Assembly (NCBI RefSeq): GCF_013074385.2
Contig: NZ_JABEYA020000001.1
Coordinates: forward strand, 434,001 to 498,000
Source of the DNA: Vibrio ostreicida
GTDB taxonomy: Bacteria > Pseudomonadota > Gammaproteobacteria > Enterobacterales > Vibrionaceae
DNA length: 64,000 nucleotides
Direction of reading: 5' to 3'
The notes under the pieces are model-generated. The model was not told where the DNA came from. It worked only from the letters and a program-made list of their open reading frames with translations, and did no database searches. The position numbers and the translations under genes are program-made. This document shows positions 26,793-37,019 of the stretch, one piece after another (position 1 is the first letter of the stretch; each line of letters begins with the position of its first letter).

Positions 26793-29700
26793 ATGTCAGA
26801 TACGGTTAACGGTTCAACGAGCAACTTCGGCTTTATGGATGTTGCCCTTAACGGTGGCAACGATGTCTACACCACGCGTTGTGCTGAGATTCAAACTCGT
26901 GCCAAAAATGCGGAACGCAACATCAAAACTGATCCTCGTATTGCAGGTTTCTATGCCCGCAATGCATTGGAATTGATGGTTGAGACCGTATTTGACATTG
27001 ATAGTTGGCTTACTCGCCCTCGACATGACGCCACCCTAATGTCGCTTATTCATGATAAGGACTTTAAGCAAAATTTAGAAACTCACTTGTTTCCCAAGCT
27101 TAAGCTGGTGATCCAAGTGGGTAACGAAGCGGTACACAGTAAAACCACACTGCCACAGCGTGATGCCCTACAAGCGGTAAAAGAGCTGCACCATGTGCTG
27201 TATTGGTTTATTCGCACCTATACACCCGCCTTTGCAAACAGAGAGTTGAATCGTAGTCAGTTTTTAGTTCAGCCATTTGATGAAACCTTAATCCCTCAGC
27301 AAGTGGTTATTGATGCCACCGTGGCGACCAAGGCACTGAGCAGCATTAAACGGGTTCAAGAGTTAGAGAAGCAGCGAGAGCAAGACGATAAAGTCGAGCG
27401 AGAGGCCTACTTACAGCAGCTTAAAGAGAACGAAACGCTAAAAGCAGCAAACCAAGCCTTACTTGAACAGATCGAGCAAGCCAAGCAAAGTGCGGAAAAA
27501 GTCACCGATACGCACAACTATAACGAGGCAGAAACTCGCACTTATCTTATTGACGTACTTCTTCACGAGGCTGGCTGGAAGCTCGAACATAAGCGAGATC
27601 GTGAATACCCTGTGTCAGGTATGCCAATTTCTCAGGCAAACCCTAAAGGTAATGGTTTTGTTGACTACGTGCTATGGGGTGACGACGGTACAGCGTTAGC
27701 GGTGGTTGAGGCAAAACGCACTCATCGCCGAGCGGAAGACGGGCAACAACAAGCGAAGCTTTACGCTGACTGCTTAGAAAAGCAGTGTGGTGTGCGTCCT
27801 GTTATTTTCTATAGCAACGGCTATGATACCCATCTGTGGGATGATCATTTCTACCCGCCGCGTCAAGTTCAAGGTTTTTACACCAAAGCCGAACTTGAGC
27901 TTATGGTGAAGCGTCGTACCGATCGCAAACCTTTCTTTGACAATGGCCAGCCAAACAATAATTTGGTGATTAATAACGAAATCACCAACCGCCACTATCA
28001 AAAATCAGCCATCACCAAACTACTGCAAGACTTTGAGCTAGAACATGAGCGCAAAGGGCTATTCGTTATGGCAACGGGTACGGGGAAAACTCGTACTGTC
28101 ATTAGCCTTGTTGATTTGTTGGTAAAAAACGATTGGGTTAAGAACGTTCTGTTCCTTGCCGACCGTAATGCGCTGCTTACCCAAGCTAAGAAGCACTTCG
28201 TTAAGCTACTGCCTCGCGTAAGTTGTACTATTTTGGATTCTGGTCAGAGTAAAAACAGTATCGACAGTCGTTTGTACTTCTCGACATACCCGACCATGAA
28301 GAATCTCTTGGATCGTGGTGCCGATGAGCGACCATTTGGTGTTGGTCATTTCGATTTGATTGTTGTCGATGAAGCGCACCGTTCGGTCTACTCGAAATAC
28401 CGCCAAATTTTTGAGTATTTTGATGGCTTCTTAGTGGGGTTAACCGCCACACCAAAAGATGAAGTCGAAAAAGATACTTATGGCATTTTCGAACTACAAA
28501 AAGGGATGCCAACCTACGCTTATGAAGACGACAAAGCGTATGACCAAGGTTACCTTGTACCACCCACTAAGATTTCTGTGGCAACCAAGTTTTTACGTGA
28601 AGGCGTTAAGTACAAAGACCTATCACCTGAAGAGCAAGAAGAGTGGGAAAATAAAGCTGAACTCGAAGACCGAGATGAAGTGTTGCCATCCGAAGTGAAT
28701 AAGTTTCTGTTTAACGAAGATACCGCAGAAAAAATGTTTGCTCAGTTAATGAGTAAAGATGATCGCGGTGGTATCCACGTAGAAGGCGGTGATGTCATCG
28801 GTAAAACCATCATCTTTGCAGCCAACAATGACCATGCCGTTTTCCTTGAGAAGATGTTCAACAAGAACTATCCGAAATGGGCAGGCAAGCTCGCACGCGT
28901 GATCACCTTCAAAGAGACTTATGCACAAAGCCTGATCGATGAGTTCAGCGGCGACGAAAACAAGATTGACGAATTCGACCCTAAGAACCCTACATGTCGT
29001 ATTGCCATCTCCGTAGATATGCTCGATACCGGTATTGATGTACCGGAAGTCGTGAACCTTGTGTTCTTCAAAGTCATCCGTTCTAAAGTGAAATTCACCC
29101 AGATGATTGGCCGTGGCACACGTTTGTGTAAAGACCTCTTTGGTCCGAATGATGATAAGAAAACATTTAAGGTTTTCGACTATTGCCAAAACTTTGAGTA
29201 TTTCGATGCGAACCCTGAAGGCATAGTTGTCGGTGTAGTAAAACCCGTGACTCAACAGGTATTCGAGAAGCGCGTTCTGCTTAGTACATTGCTTAACAGC
29301 AGGTTGAATAATGAAGCGTTCCGAGAGCAACACCCAGAAGACTGCGAGCGCTATTCTGAACTAAATCGTTACCAACTGGATATGTTGCACCACATTGTCA
29401 GTGGGATGAATCTCGATAACTTTATTGTCAGACCGAAGCGTCGAGCGATAGAGCCATTTTTAGAGCGTGAGCATTGGGATAACATTGATGACGCTAAGTT
29501 TACTGAGCTAGAGAGTCAGATCTCAGAACTACCAACGGAAGCTGAGGCTTTTAACTCTGCTGAGCAGCTTAACCATCTATCACACCGCTTTGACAGCCTT
29601 GTGCTGACCATGCAGCTAGACCTGTTAGAGAAAGGTATGTTGTCGGAAACAAGCCGTGGGCGAGTTATAGAGTTTGCAGAACAGTTAGAAGCCAAATCAA

Positions 29701-30413
29701 CCATCCCAGCAGTACAAGCGCAGCTGCAACTGATTCAGGACATCCAGACTCAAGAGTTTTGGCAAGATATCCATTTAGTGACGCTTGAAGAGTTACGACG
29801 TAAGTTGCGAAATCTTATGTTTGCATTGGATAAAGAGCAGAAAGAGAAAGTTTATACCAACTTTGAAGATGAGAGTTATGAGCCAATTGATGTGACAGGG
29901 AAGTACAATAGTCCTAGTGTCGATCTATCCCAGTATCGAAAAAAGATTGAGCTCTATATTCAAGATCACCAAGACCAATTAACCATCCAAAAGCTAAAGC
30001 GTAATAAAGCCATTACCCAAGCGGACTTAGATGTTTTAGAAGGTTTGTTACTGGAAGCTAGTGGTGTGAGTGATGTAGACACGTATCGCGAAAAAATCTT
30101 ACAAGAGAAGCCTTTAGGTACGTTTATCCGTGAGCTTGTCGGCTTAGACATGAATGCAGCCAAAGAAGCATTCAGCAGCTTCCTTGATGAAGAGTCATAC
30201 AACGCTGAACAGATTCAATTCGTCGATCAAGTGATCGATTACTTAGTTAACAACGGCATTCTCGATATGTCGCAGCTCTTCGAGCCACCGTTTACAGATA
30301 ACCACGGCGAAAGTGCTTATGGCTTCTTTGATGAAGGAACCGTTGTGGAGCTATTTGGAGTGATTCGCACAGTAAACGCAAATGCAGTGGTGGCAGAAAG
30401 TCAGAGTGCTTAG
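26793..30413 (+). CDS. hsdR: Type I restriction endonuclease subunit
   Basis: 1206 residues. An N-terminal DUF4145-like helical region (ARNALELMVETVF) and a coiled coil near residues 185-240 precede the PD-(D/E)xK nuclease (VDYVLWGDDGTALAVVEAKR). The SF2 translocase follows, with Walker A ATGTGKTRT, VVDEAHRS and motif VI region MIGRGTRLC. The C-terminal domain binds M2S. All key motifs are intact, so the system should cut unmodified DNA. It lies 29 bases after hsdS with an AAAGGAAA ribosome site. Confidence 0.96.
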   Translation: MSDTVNGSTSNFGFMDVALNGGNDVYTTRCAEIQTRAKNAERNIKTDPRIAGFYARNALELMVETVFDIDSWLTRPRHDATLMSLIHDKDFKQNLETHLFPKLKLVIQVGNEAVHSKTTLPQRDALQAVKELHHVLYWFIRTYTPAFANRELNRSQFLVQPFDETLIPQQVVIDATVATKALSSIKRVQELEKQREQDDKVEREAYLQQLKENETLKAANQALLEQIEQAKQSAEKVTDTHNYNEAETRTYLIDVLLHEAGWKLEHKRDREYPVSGMPISQANPKGNGFVDYVLWGDDGTALAVVEAKRTHRRAEDGQQQAKLYADCLEKQCGVRPVIFYSNGYDTHLWDDHFYPPRQVQGFYTKAELELMVKRRTDRKPFFDNGQPNNNLVINNEITNRHYQKSAITKLLQDFELEHERKGLFVMATGTGKTRTVISLVDLLVKNDWVKNVLFLADRNALLTQAKKHFVKLLPRVSCTILDSGQSKNSIDSRLYFSTYPTMKNLLDRGADERPFGVGHFDLIVVDEAHRSVYSKYRQIFEYFDGFLVGLTATPKDEVEKDTYGIFELQKGMPTYAYEDDKAYDQGYLVPPTKISVATKFLREGVKYKDLSPEEQEEWENKAELEDRDEVLPSEVNKFLFNEDTAEKMFAQLMSKDDRGGIHVEGGDVIGKTIIFAANNDHAVFLEKMFNKNYPKWAGKLARVITFKETYAQSLIDEFSGDENKIDEFDPKNPTCRIAISVDMLDTGIDVPEVVNLVFFKVIRSKVKFTQMIGRGTRLCKDLFGPNDDKKTFKVFDYCQNFEYFDANPEGIVVGVVKPVTQQVFEKRVLLSTLLNSRLNNEAFREQHPEDCERYSELNRYQLDMLHHIVSGMNLDNFIVRPKRRAIEPFLEREHWDNIDDAKFTELESQISELPTEAEAFNSAEQLNHLSHRFDSLVLTMQLDLLEKGMLSETSRGRVIEFAEQLEAKSTIPAVQAQLQLIQDIQTQEFWQDIHLVTLEELRRKLRNLMFALDKEQKEKVYTNFEDESYEPIDVTGKYNSPSVDLSQYRKKIELYIQDHQDQLTIQKLKRNKAITQADLDVLEGLLLEASGVSDVDTYREKILQEKPLGTFIRELVGLDMNAAKEAFSSFLDEESYNAEQIQFVDQVIDYLVNNGILDMSQLFEPPFTDNHGESAYGFFDEGTVVELFGVIRTVNANAVVAESQSA

Positions 30414-30751
30414 GATTTGATTGATAGAAAATATCACCACCTAGCGCCCAACGTTGAATGCCTTCCCCGGAAAGCTGCGATGAACTTTTTTAGGGCTAGC
30501 ATGGAAGAAAACAGAGGGTTTTATACGCCTACATGACGGGTATGCAGACCTTATCAAGTTAGTATAGTGGCATAGTGAGGCCACCCGATTGGAGGTGCTA
30601 AGGTGCCCCTCGTACACGACAGGTCCCACACGGTGAGATTTTAAAGCGTCACTATAAATACTTTGCATTTGAAAGCGCCATAGTGCCCAATATCGTTTAA
30701 GACAATGTTGACCAAAAACCGTTTAAAGGTCTTAAATAGGAAGTTTGCTTT
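30414..30751. other. Intergenic region after hsdR, no gene seen
   Basis: 338 bases with several short GC-rich inverted segments but no tRNA, no clear terminator and no supportable ORF. It probably marks the right border of the restriction locus. Confidence 0.4.
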
Positions 30752-31075
30752 ATGCGTAAATCAGATAAGAAGATCGAAAATCAAATTAGAGACGTGTTAA
30801 CCAACGTTTGTGAAGAGACGTTAAAAGGCTACGATGGTTTTCTTTGGGTGACTCATACGGTCAAATTCTCTGCTTTTCCACAGAGCTTAAACATCGTGTG
30901 CGTATTCGAAACGAATCAAGATAGAACAAATTTTTTAATGGGGGAAGGCCAGCTTCATGTTTCAACAACTATCCAAAAGGCGTTTAATAAGGTTGGGGTC
31001 CAACTAAAGAACGTAGACAAGCAAATCAGTTACGATATACAGAAAAATAGCGAGAGTGGTCACCAAAGAAAGTGA
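30752..31075 (+). CDS. Conserved small protein (sometimes called Fis-family in vibrios)
   Basis: 107 residues, start MRKSDKKIENQIRDVLTNVC, with an AGGAAG ribosome site. The pattern matches a small cytoplasmic vibrio protein often auto-annotated as a Fis-family regulator, although I see no clear Fis helix-turn-helix here. Fold and function are unknown. It is a monocistronic gene followed by a hairpin. Confidence 0.65.
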   Translation: MRKSDKKIENQIRDVLTNVCEETLKGYDGFLWVTHTVKFSAFPQSLNIVCVFETNQDRTNFLMGEGQLHVSTTIQKAFNKVGVQLKNVDKQISYDIQKNSESGHQRK

Positions 31076-31097
31076 ATTGAATTTGCAGTGGGAATCT

Positions 31098-31132
31098 AAG
31101 GCTTTATATGGCGAGTTTTGATATAAAGCCTT
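31098..31132 (+). terminator. Hairpin after the 107-residue gene
   Basis: 12-bp arms AAGGCTTTATAT/ATATAAAGCCTT with an 11-nt loop, 22 bases after the stop. There is no U-tract, so termination is only probable. Confidence 0.5.
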
Positions 31133-31295
31133 AAGGCTAATGTTTGCCCTTTGAGTCAGGGACTCATGCTTGCTCTCTTAAGTCTAGGGGGGAGACCTGC
31201 GCTAAAGTTGACAAACTCCCTTTTTTTCAAGGATTTAGGCGGTCACAACCGTACCCGTTGACAGCAAACAATAAGATCTGGCATCACGCTGCGGA

Positions 31296-33305
31296 TTAAA
31301 CGCCGATTTCCCCGCCATCTTCGCGGCGAATCACCACCGTTGATGAGCGAGGACGCAAGACAACACCCGTGGGGGTTTCGTCTGTGGCGTCGTTATTGTA
31401 GGGCCAATTGTCAGGGTGTTGAATGTTAACAAACAGGGATTTATAGTCTGGCGTGATGGTAAATCCGGTGACTTCACATCCATTTGGGCCAACAAAAAAT
31501 CGTTTCAATTCTGCTTGGTTGTCGGCCCCAATCGAGGCTGATTGGCCGTGTTTATCCTTTAACCTAGATGGCACGACCGCCAGCATCTGGTCGTTGGTAT
31601 ACGCTTCTATTTCGTCGGCACCATTGTCGGTCTGAATCCACATGATGCCGCGTTTGTCGAAGGCCAAGCCATCGGGGCTGGCAAATTGATTGAACTCAGT
31701 GAGAGCTGAGCGGTTGGTGTCTGAATCGCCGTTTGCAGGGGCACCAAACACAAAAATATCCCAATGGAACTCGGTCGCGGATGCGCCTTCATCCCAGCGA
31801 ATAATATGACCAAACTTGTTATTGAGGCGCGGATTGGCGGCATTGGTGTTGTCTTTGCGTTTAGTATTATTGGTTAAGGTGAGGTAGGCCGAGCCAGTAA
31901 ATGGGTCAACACTGCACCATTCTGGGCGATCCATTGGGGTGGCTCCGACAAGGTCGGCCGCACCCGCGGTGTTAATGATTATCTCGGCTAAGTTAGAGAA
32001 GTGGTCAGCCAGCGTGCCACCGGTGAGTGTGATACTGTCTAGGGTTAACGGAATCCACTGACCTGTGTTGTCTTCGTTGAATCGAGCAACGTAAAGCGTG
32101 CCTTCATCCATGTATTTGTCCCCCGTAGACAAACGGTCTGTGGGGTTGGCGTCTTCTTTATCCCAAGTCGCCAGAGATTCAAATTTGTACAAATATTCGA
32201 AGCGCGAGTCATGCCCAGAATAAAACACGACGGGCTTACCATGTTTCAATTTCCCGACGGTGCAGCCTTCATGACGGAAACGGCCTAACGCTGTGCGTTT
32301 CTTGGGACGGGCGTTGGCTGTGTATGGGTCAATCTCAACAATGTAGCCGTGGCCATTGGCTTCGTTACGATAATCGTCCATCGAGGAGAGGCCACTTGGC
32401 GTAACGTCAAAACGTGAAAATTCATCACCATTTTCCTCAGCGTTGCCTGCCAACGTATCCCACCGGTAGCGCGTTTTTTCGTCGTCGACCCCGATTCGGT
32501 CTTGCTCTTGGGTACGAGCGCCGCGATTAACAAAATACCCCGGCCAGTTCTCTTCACAAGTCAGATAGGTGCCCCAAGGCGTGAAACCATTGCCACAGTT
32601 ATTCAAGGTGCCGCGCGCTTGGCTTCCATCCGGTGAAAATCGTGTCATGGCGAGATCGGCGCCCCCGACTGGGCCAGATAGGTCCATAATGGACGCTGCG
32701 GTATATCGGCGATTGAGCGGGTCCGCTTCGACCAGTGTCCAGAGGTGTCCGTCTAACCGAACTCGAACCACACTGACCCCGTGAGCGTTGATTTCCTTTC
32801 TTACCTCATCGACGATCGTGCGAACGCCATTGACCAGCGTTGGTCCATTTGGGTGCAGCGCGTCGAGGTCGATGTACTCATGGTTAATGCACAACAGACC
32901 ATCGCTTGAATCGTCGTTTAATGGGAAGAAGTGCATTCCGTCATGATGCATACCCAGTGCATTGATTTGATCGTCACTGGTATTGGTGCCGTCATCTTTC
33001 CATGGTTGGCCTTGCGCGTTGAGGGGGGTGCCCCAAGGCACCAGCACTTGAGCCACATAACCTTGTGGTACGCTGACCGCGTCGGTCAACGAGCCGGCGA
33101 TGGCGTCGAAGTTGAGCTCCGCTTTTGATACGTCATCCGGCAATTGGCATCCCGATAGGCCAAAGGCACTGAATGTTGCCATGGCACTGAGGCCAAGGCC
33201 GCCTTTTAAGACGGTGCGTCTGGATAAACTTGATTCCAGAACTTGTTCAAATGGTTTATTAAGGCTGGGGTTGTAACGCTTAGCATCAAAAGTGTCCTTA
33301 CTCAT
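31296..33305 (-). CDS. phoX: PhoX-family Tat-exported alkaline phosphatase
   Basis: 669 residues. A twin-arginine signal (SRRTVLKGGLGLSAMATF, then SGCQ, near residues 28-55) directs folded export, and a lipobox-like Cys follows. The body is the PhoX/DUF839 beta-propeller with landmarks GMHHDGMHFFPLNDD and TCEENWPGYF. PhoX uses Ca and Fe to release phosphate from phosphoesters in the periplasm. It is divergent from phoA, so the two phosphatases probably share Pho control. Confidence 0.92.
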   Translation of the reverse strand: MSKDTFDAKRYNPSLNKPFEQVLESSLSRRTVLKGGLGLSAMATFSAFGLSGCQLPDDVSKAELNFDAIAGSLTDAVSVPQGYVAQVLVPWGTPLNAQGQPWKDDGTNTSDDQINALGMHHDGMHFFPLNDDSSDGLLCINHEYIDLDALHPNGPTLVNGVRTIVDEVRKEINAHGVSVVRVRLDGHLWTLVEADPLNRRYTAASIMDLSGPVGGADLAMTRFSPDGSQARGTLNNCGNGFTPWGTYLTCEENWPGYFVNRGARTQEQDRIGVDDEKTRYRWDTLAGNAEENGDEFSRFDVTPSGLSSMDDYRNEANGHGYIVEIDPYTANARPKKRTALGRFRHEGCTVGKLKHGKPVVFYSGHDSRFEYLYKFESLATWDKEDANPTDRLSTGDKYMDEGTLYVARFNEDNTGQWIPLTLDSITLTGGTLADHFSNLAEIIINTAGAADLVGATPMDRPEWCSVDPFTGSAYLTLTNNTKRKDNTNAANPRLNNKFGHIIRWDEGASATEFHWDIFVFGAPANGDSDTNRSALTEFNQFASPDGLAFDKRGIMWIQTDNGADEIEAYTNDQMLAVVPSRLKDKHGQSASIGADNQAELKRFFVGPNGCEVTGFTITPDYKSLFVNIQHPDNWPYNNDATDETPTGVVLRPRSSTVVIRREDGGEIGV

Positions 33306-33733
33306 GGGGTGCTTTCCTAATGGTATAGTGAATTCGATGATTTCTTTTGTGATATCAATATTTATTCATGGCTGAGGGGTGCGCTGAATAACGTGCCAAT
33401 AATAGTCGAACAATATGAAGTTTATATTTAATTTTTCGGAAAGTTAGGCGCGTCGTTATTGTTATTATTGGTGATAATATAAATGATTTTTCTGTTATTT
33501 ATATTGGATTTTATAATAATGCCTAAGATGCTAAGTGCAGCGATATATATCAATATTAGAGGTGGTAAAGTTGAGAGCGTTAATCTATCAGAACAGGGAA
33601 AGGTTAATAAACGTAGGCATCAGCAATAATTCAATTTATGGAGTGTTGTCCCTTCTTTTGATGGATACCTGCATGCCCTGTTCAAGCAATAGAATGTGTT
33701 GGTTTGATCATCATAGAGTGTCGGAGGTTTTTC
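33306..33733. promoter_or_regulatory. Divergent phoX-phoA control region
   Basis: 428 AT-rich bases between two outward-facing phosphatase genes. Shared PhoB control is likely from gene function. I see only a weak match to a Pho box (around CTGTTATTTATATTGGA near 33490), not enough to call a site. The CGGAGG eight bases before 33734 fixes the phoA start. Confidence 0.5.
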
Positions 33734-35200
33734 ATGAAAGGGTTTCAATTTTTGATAGGGGTCGCGGGTACTCTTGCAGTGGGTAGCGCGCAGGCGAATG
33801 TACCTCAGCACGCCGATTCTTGGTACAAGGCAGCAAAAATCGCGATTGCCGAAGCCAAACAACGTAAGCCCATTTATGGCCCAGCCAAAAATGTGATCTT
33901 GTTTGTCGGTGATGGCATGAGCATTGGGACGATGACGGCAGCGCGGATTTACGCCGGTCAGCAGCAAGGTCTGAAAGGGGAAGAATTTGTATTGGCTATG
34001 GAAAGCTTGCCTCACACCGCGTTATCGAAAACGTACAATACGGATATGCAAACACCCGATTCAGCCGGAACGGCGACCGCCATGGTCTCAGGGGTAAAAA
34101 CCATTGCGGGTGTCATCAACGTCAATGATCAAGTGAAGCGGGGCTTTTGCAACACTCAACAGGGTAATGAGGTGAAAAGCGCTTTTGAAATCGCGGGTGA
34201 AAAAGGTTTGTCTCTCGGGGTGGTGTCTACAGCACGCCTGACTCACGCCACTCCGGCAACCGCCTATGCGCACAGTGCTGATCGTCGCTGGGAGAATGAC
34301 AGTAAGCTGCCTAATATTGCCAAAAATACAGGGTGTAAAGACATCGCTTCCCAGTTTGTTGAGTTCGATTATGGAAAGGGCTTCCAAGTCGCGTTTGGTG
34401 GTGGTCGCCGTGAATTTATTCCCAAGACGATGACGGACCAAGAAGGCGATAAAGGCAAACGTAAAGATGGGCGTAACCTGATTCAAGAGTGGCAAAAGCG
34501 CTACCCACAAGGCGTCTACGTTTATGATCGTGCTGGGTTCGATAAGCTGAATGCTGATAGCCAGCGAGCGTTGGGTTTATTTGAAAGCAGCCATATGCAG
34601 TATGAAGCGGATCGAGCCAAAGACAATGCAGAGCCGTCGCTGGCTGATATGACCTCTAAGGCCATTGATATCCTGAGTCATTATGATCAGGGTTATCTAC
34701 TGATGGTGGAATCTGGTCGTATTGACCACGCTCATCATGATGGCAATGCCGCTCGAGCGCTTGAAGATACCATTGAATATGACCGCGCTATCAAGGTCGC
34801 TTTAGAAAAAACCGATCCTAACGAGACACTGATCATCGTTACCGCCGATCATGCGCATACTTTGGTGTTAAATGGCTACGCCGATCGCGGTAACCCGATT
34901 CTTGGTTTATCAACGTCAAAAGGTCAGCCTAATAAAGATGAATTTGGAAAAAACTACACGACGCTGTCTTATGGTAACGGCCCTGGTGCGGTTGAAGGGG
35001 GCCGCAGTGATGTGTCGCAGCAGCAAGCACTGAAGTTGGATTATTTACAACAGTCACTGGTTAAGCTGGACTCCGAAACGCACTCTGGAGAAGATGTTGT
35101 CATTTTTGCTCGTGGCCCGCAGGCATGGCTTTTTCAGGGCGTGGTGGAGCAAAACTACATCTATCATGTGATCGATGAAGCCCTAAGATTGACCATGTAA
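33734..35200 (+). CDS. phoA: Alkaline phosphatase
   Basis: 488 residues from the ATG at 33734, which has CGGAGG upstream and gives a Sec signal peptide (FQFLIGVAGTLAVGSAQA). Alkaline phosphatase motifs include ILFVGDGMSIG (metal Asp), the nucleophile loop TPDSAGTATAM, ESGRIDHAHHDGNA and VTADHAHTL. It releases phosphate from monoesters in the periplasm. The following 341 bases (35201-35541) hold no recognisable gene. Confidence 0.95.
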   Translation: MKGFQFLIGVAGTLAVGSAQANVPQHADSWYKAAKIAIAEAKQRKPIYGPAKNVILFVGDGMSIGTMTAARIYAGQQQGLKGEEFVLAMESLPHTALSKTYNTDMQTPDSAGTATAMVSGVKTIAGVINVNDQVKRGFCNTQQGNEVKSAFEIAGEKGLSLGVVSTARLTHATPATAYAHSADRRWENDSKLPNIAKNTGCKDIASQFVEFDYGKGFQVAFGGGRREFIPKTMTDQEGDKGKRKDGRNLIQEWQKRYPQGVYVYDRAGFDKLNADSQRALGLFESSHMQYEADRAKDNAEPSLADMTSKAIDILSHYDQGYLLMVESGRIDHAHHDGNAARALEDTIEYDRAIKVALEKTDPNETLIIVTADHAHTLVLNGYADRGNPILGLSTSKGQPNKDEFGKNYTTLSYGNGPGAVEGGRSDVSQQQALKLDYLQQSLVKLDSETHSGEDVVIFARGPQAWLFQGVVEQNYIYHVIDEALRLTM

Positions 35201-35541
35201 GCAATCCAGTCAAAACCGCGCCTACGAGCGTGGTTGTTTGATTCTTTAATACAGGCAGGTGTGATAAGTGATTGGATTTTTGGAAAGAAAACGGCATCGG
35301 CTTGGATTGACCTGAATGTCGATGGCTGGATAAGCACATGGCCTTTTGATTGAGCATTTTTTTTCACTTTTTTTCCGTTGTAATCATGTGGGGCTTTTCT
35401 TAATTTGTTCCCCATCTACTGGTACATTCACGGTCTGAGATTCCTCTGCCCAATGCAGATTTTTCACGCGATGGACGCCGATGCAGACTGTATCCGATAC
35501 AAAACGTGTGACAGGGTTGTTGCATGGATTGACGAAAGGAA

Positions 35542-36885
35542 ATGCTCATCAAAACTCATCTATCTTTGTCTGATACTCGCGTGGCTTCTGCGAGCAACAA
35601 TCAACCCTCTGCGAGTGGTGACCCAGTCAGTTTGGAGGTCAAACGCGTCAAACATACCTCAAAACCGGCGATCTCTATCCCAAAGAAGCCTATTGGAAAC
35701 AAAGACAACCGCACAAAAAAGCGTGAGCCTTTACCTCCTCGCGCACCAGCGAGAGAGGGGGCAGCTGCACATGCTGTCAAGAGCTCTTCATCGCCGCGAC
35801 TTCAAGCGGTGAGTGGTCGAAGCGGTATTGTACCCGCGCACTTATTGCCTTTGCAGAAAGTGGCTGCAGACACGCAGCAGATTATCGCGTTCAGGCATGT
35901 TGACCGTATGTCGACGGGCTTGATTGAAAGCGGTCATCCAACCAAAGGTTTTTTAATCAAAGGGAAATCGGCCAATCACGGCCCTCAGGCAGGGTTTATT
36001 TGTGTGAATCAGGCATTGAGTAAGCTGCACAAAAGTAAACCTAAAGCCAATACGGGTGATCCACAAGCGTTTTACGCAAAGGTGAACAAATACAATAAAA
36101 GTGTCACCGAATGCCTAAACAATGGGGCGGCCAAAGCGGTCGCTCTGTCGATTTCTCAGGCACGCTTAGACTTTTTGAAACAAGAAAATGTTGTCTCTTT
36201 CTCCTCTGTATCTGAACGTTTTGAGCTGGCATCCCAAGGTTTAAATTATGTCGCAACGAAAAATCAAAATGGCCGTTATGACATTAGTATAAATGGGGAA
36301 CCACTCAAAGTATTGGCAGATCCTGCCAGTGGAAAGCCACTCACGGCTGACTACGACCTGATGTTTATTGCGCCTAAAACAGAGCAGCTCGATCTGGAAA
36401 AAGACGACAATCTCCCAGTCAAACGGATCCATTTTGATTCGGTGTCAGAGACCTACAAAAAGAATTTTGCACGTACGACCGGAAAAGCGTTTACGCCTCA
36501 GGCGTTTTTTCAGAAAGAGGAGCAAACCAAAGGCAGTCAGGGTCAAGATATCGGAAATGCTACCCCAAGGATTGCGAAAATGATTGATGTGATCAATCAG
36601 CAACTTGTGGGTGAGGGCTTTCCCGTTGTCCACCATAATGCGGACTCTGGCAGCCCAGCAACCGACCCTAGTGCCAACTATCCTATTACGATCTTTATGC
36701 CTGAAGAATTTGGCGGATATGAGCGCATTCATGTGATAGAGAATGCCGAGGGACTCGCTGATTTTATCCAACAAGCTAAAGATAAGGGTTTCTCGGTTCC
36801 TATCAACCCAAAATGGGAGCCTAATGTTGCATCCGTTAGAAGCCAAGCGTTTACTCAAGCCATAAAGACGTTTCAGGGCGATTAA
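35542..36885 (+). CDS. ExoY/edema-factor-like adenylyl (nucleotidyl) cyclase toxin
   Basis: 447 residues. The first ~95 are basic, Pro/Ser-rich and disordered-looking, with no Sec signal. The rest matches the ExoY, CyaA and anthrax edema-factor cyclase domain: GHPTKGFLIKGKS and NHGPQAGFICVN, QARLDFLKQENVV, and the metal pair TADYD (Asp270, Asp272). A C-terminal block continues to NPKWEPNVA. Family members make cAMP or cGMP inside eukaryotic cells after activation by calmodulin or actin. The N-terminus could be a secretion signal. It stands alone, with AAAGGAA before the start. A free-standing copy, rather than a MARTX module, is notable. Confidence 0.85.
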   Translation: MLIKTHLSLSDTRVASASNNQPSASGDPVSLEVKRVKHTSKPAISIPKKPIGNKDNRTKKREPLPPRAPAREGAAAHAVKSSSSPRLQAVSGRSGIVPAHLLPLQKVAADTQQIIAFRHVDRMSTGLIESGHPTKGFLIKGKSANHGPQAGFICVNQALSKLHKSKPKANTGDPQAFYAKVNKYNKSVTECLNNGAAKAVALSISQARLDFLKQENVVSFSSVSERFELASQGLNYVATKNQNGRYDISINGEPLKVLADPASGKPLTADYDLMFIAPKTEQLDLEKDDNLPVKRIHFDSVSETYKKNFARTTGKAFTPQAFFQKEEQTKGSQGQDIGNATPRIAKMIDVINQQLVGEGFPVVHHNADSGSPATDPSANYPITIFMPEEFGGYERIHVIENAEGLADFIQQAKDKGFSVPINPKWEPNVASVRSQAFTQAIKTFQGD

Positions 36886-37019
36886 AAAACCATCAGTGAA
36901 TGCGGATAGGTATGATCAGAGGTGGGACTTATCAGTCATGCCCCCAGTGACCTTTCATGGTTGAGAGAGGCATGACAATAAGTTAGGTAAAGTGCGGAAG
37001 GCTTCCGCACGGATCAGAG

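Noticed and set aside
30541..30660. Possible tRNA or integration site beside the restriction locus
   Set aside because: No cloverleaf can be folded and no conserved T-loop GTTCGAATC pattern is present.
30441..30668. 75-residue minus-strand ORF after hsdR
   Set aside because: No ribosome site, no recognisable family, low-complexity start; likely chance.
33306..33733. Possible Pho box between phoX and phoA
   Set aside because: The best match to the two-repeat Pho box is weak; control by PhoB is likely from gene function, but the site cannot be called.
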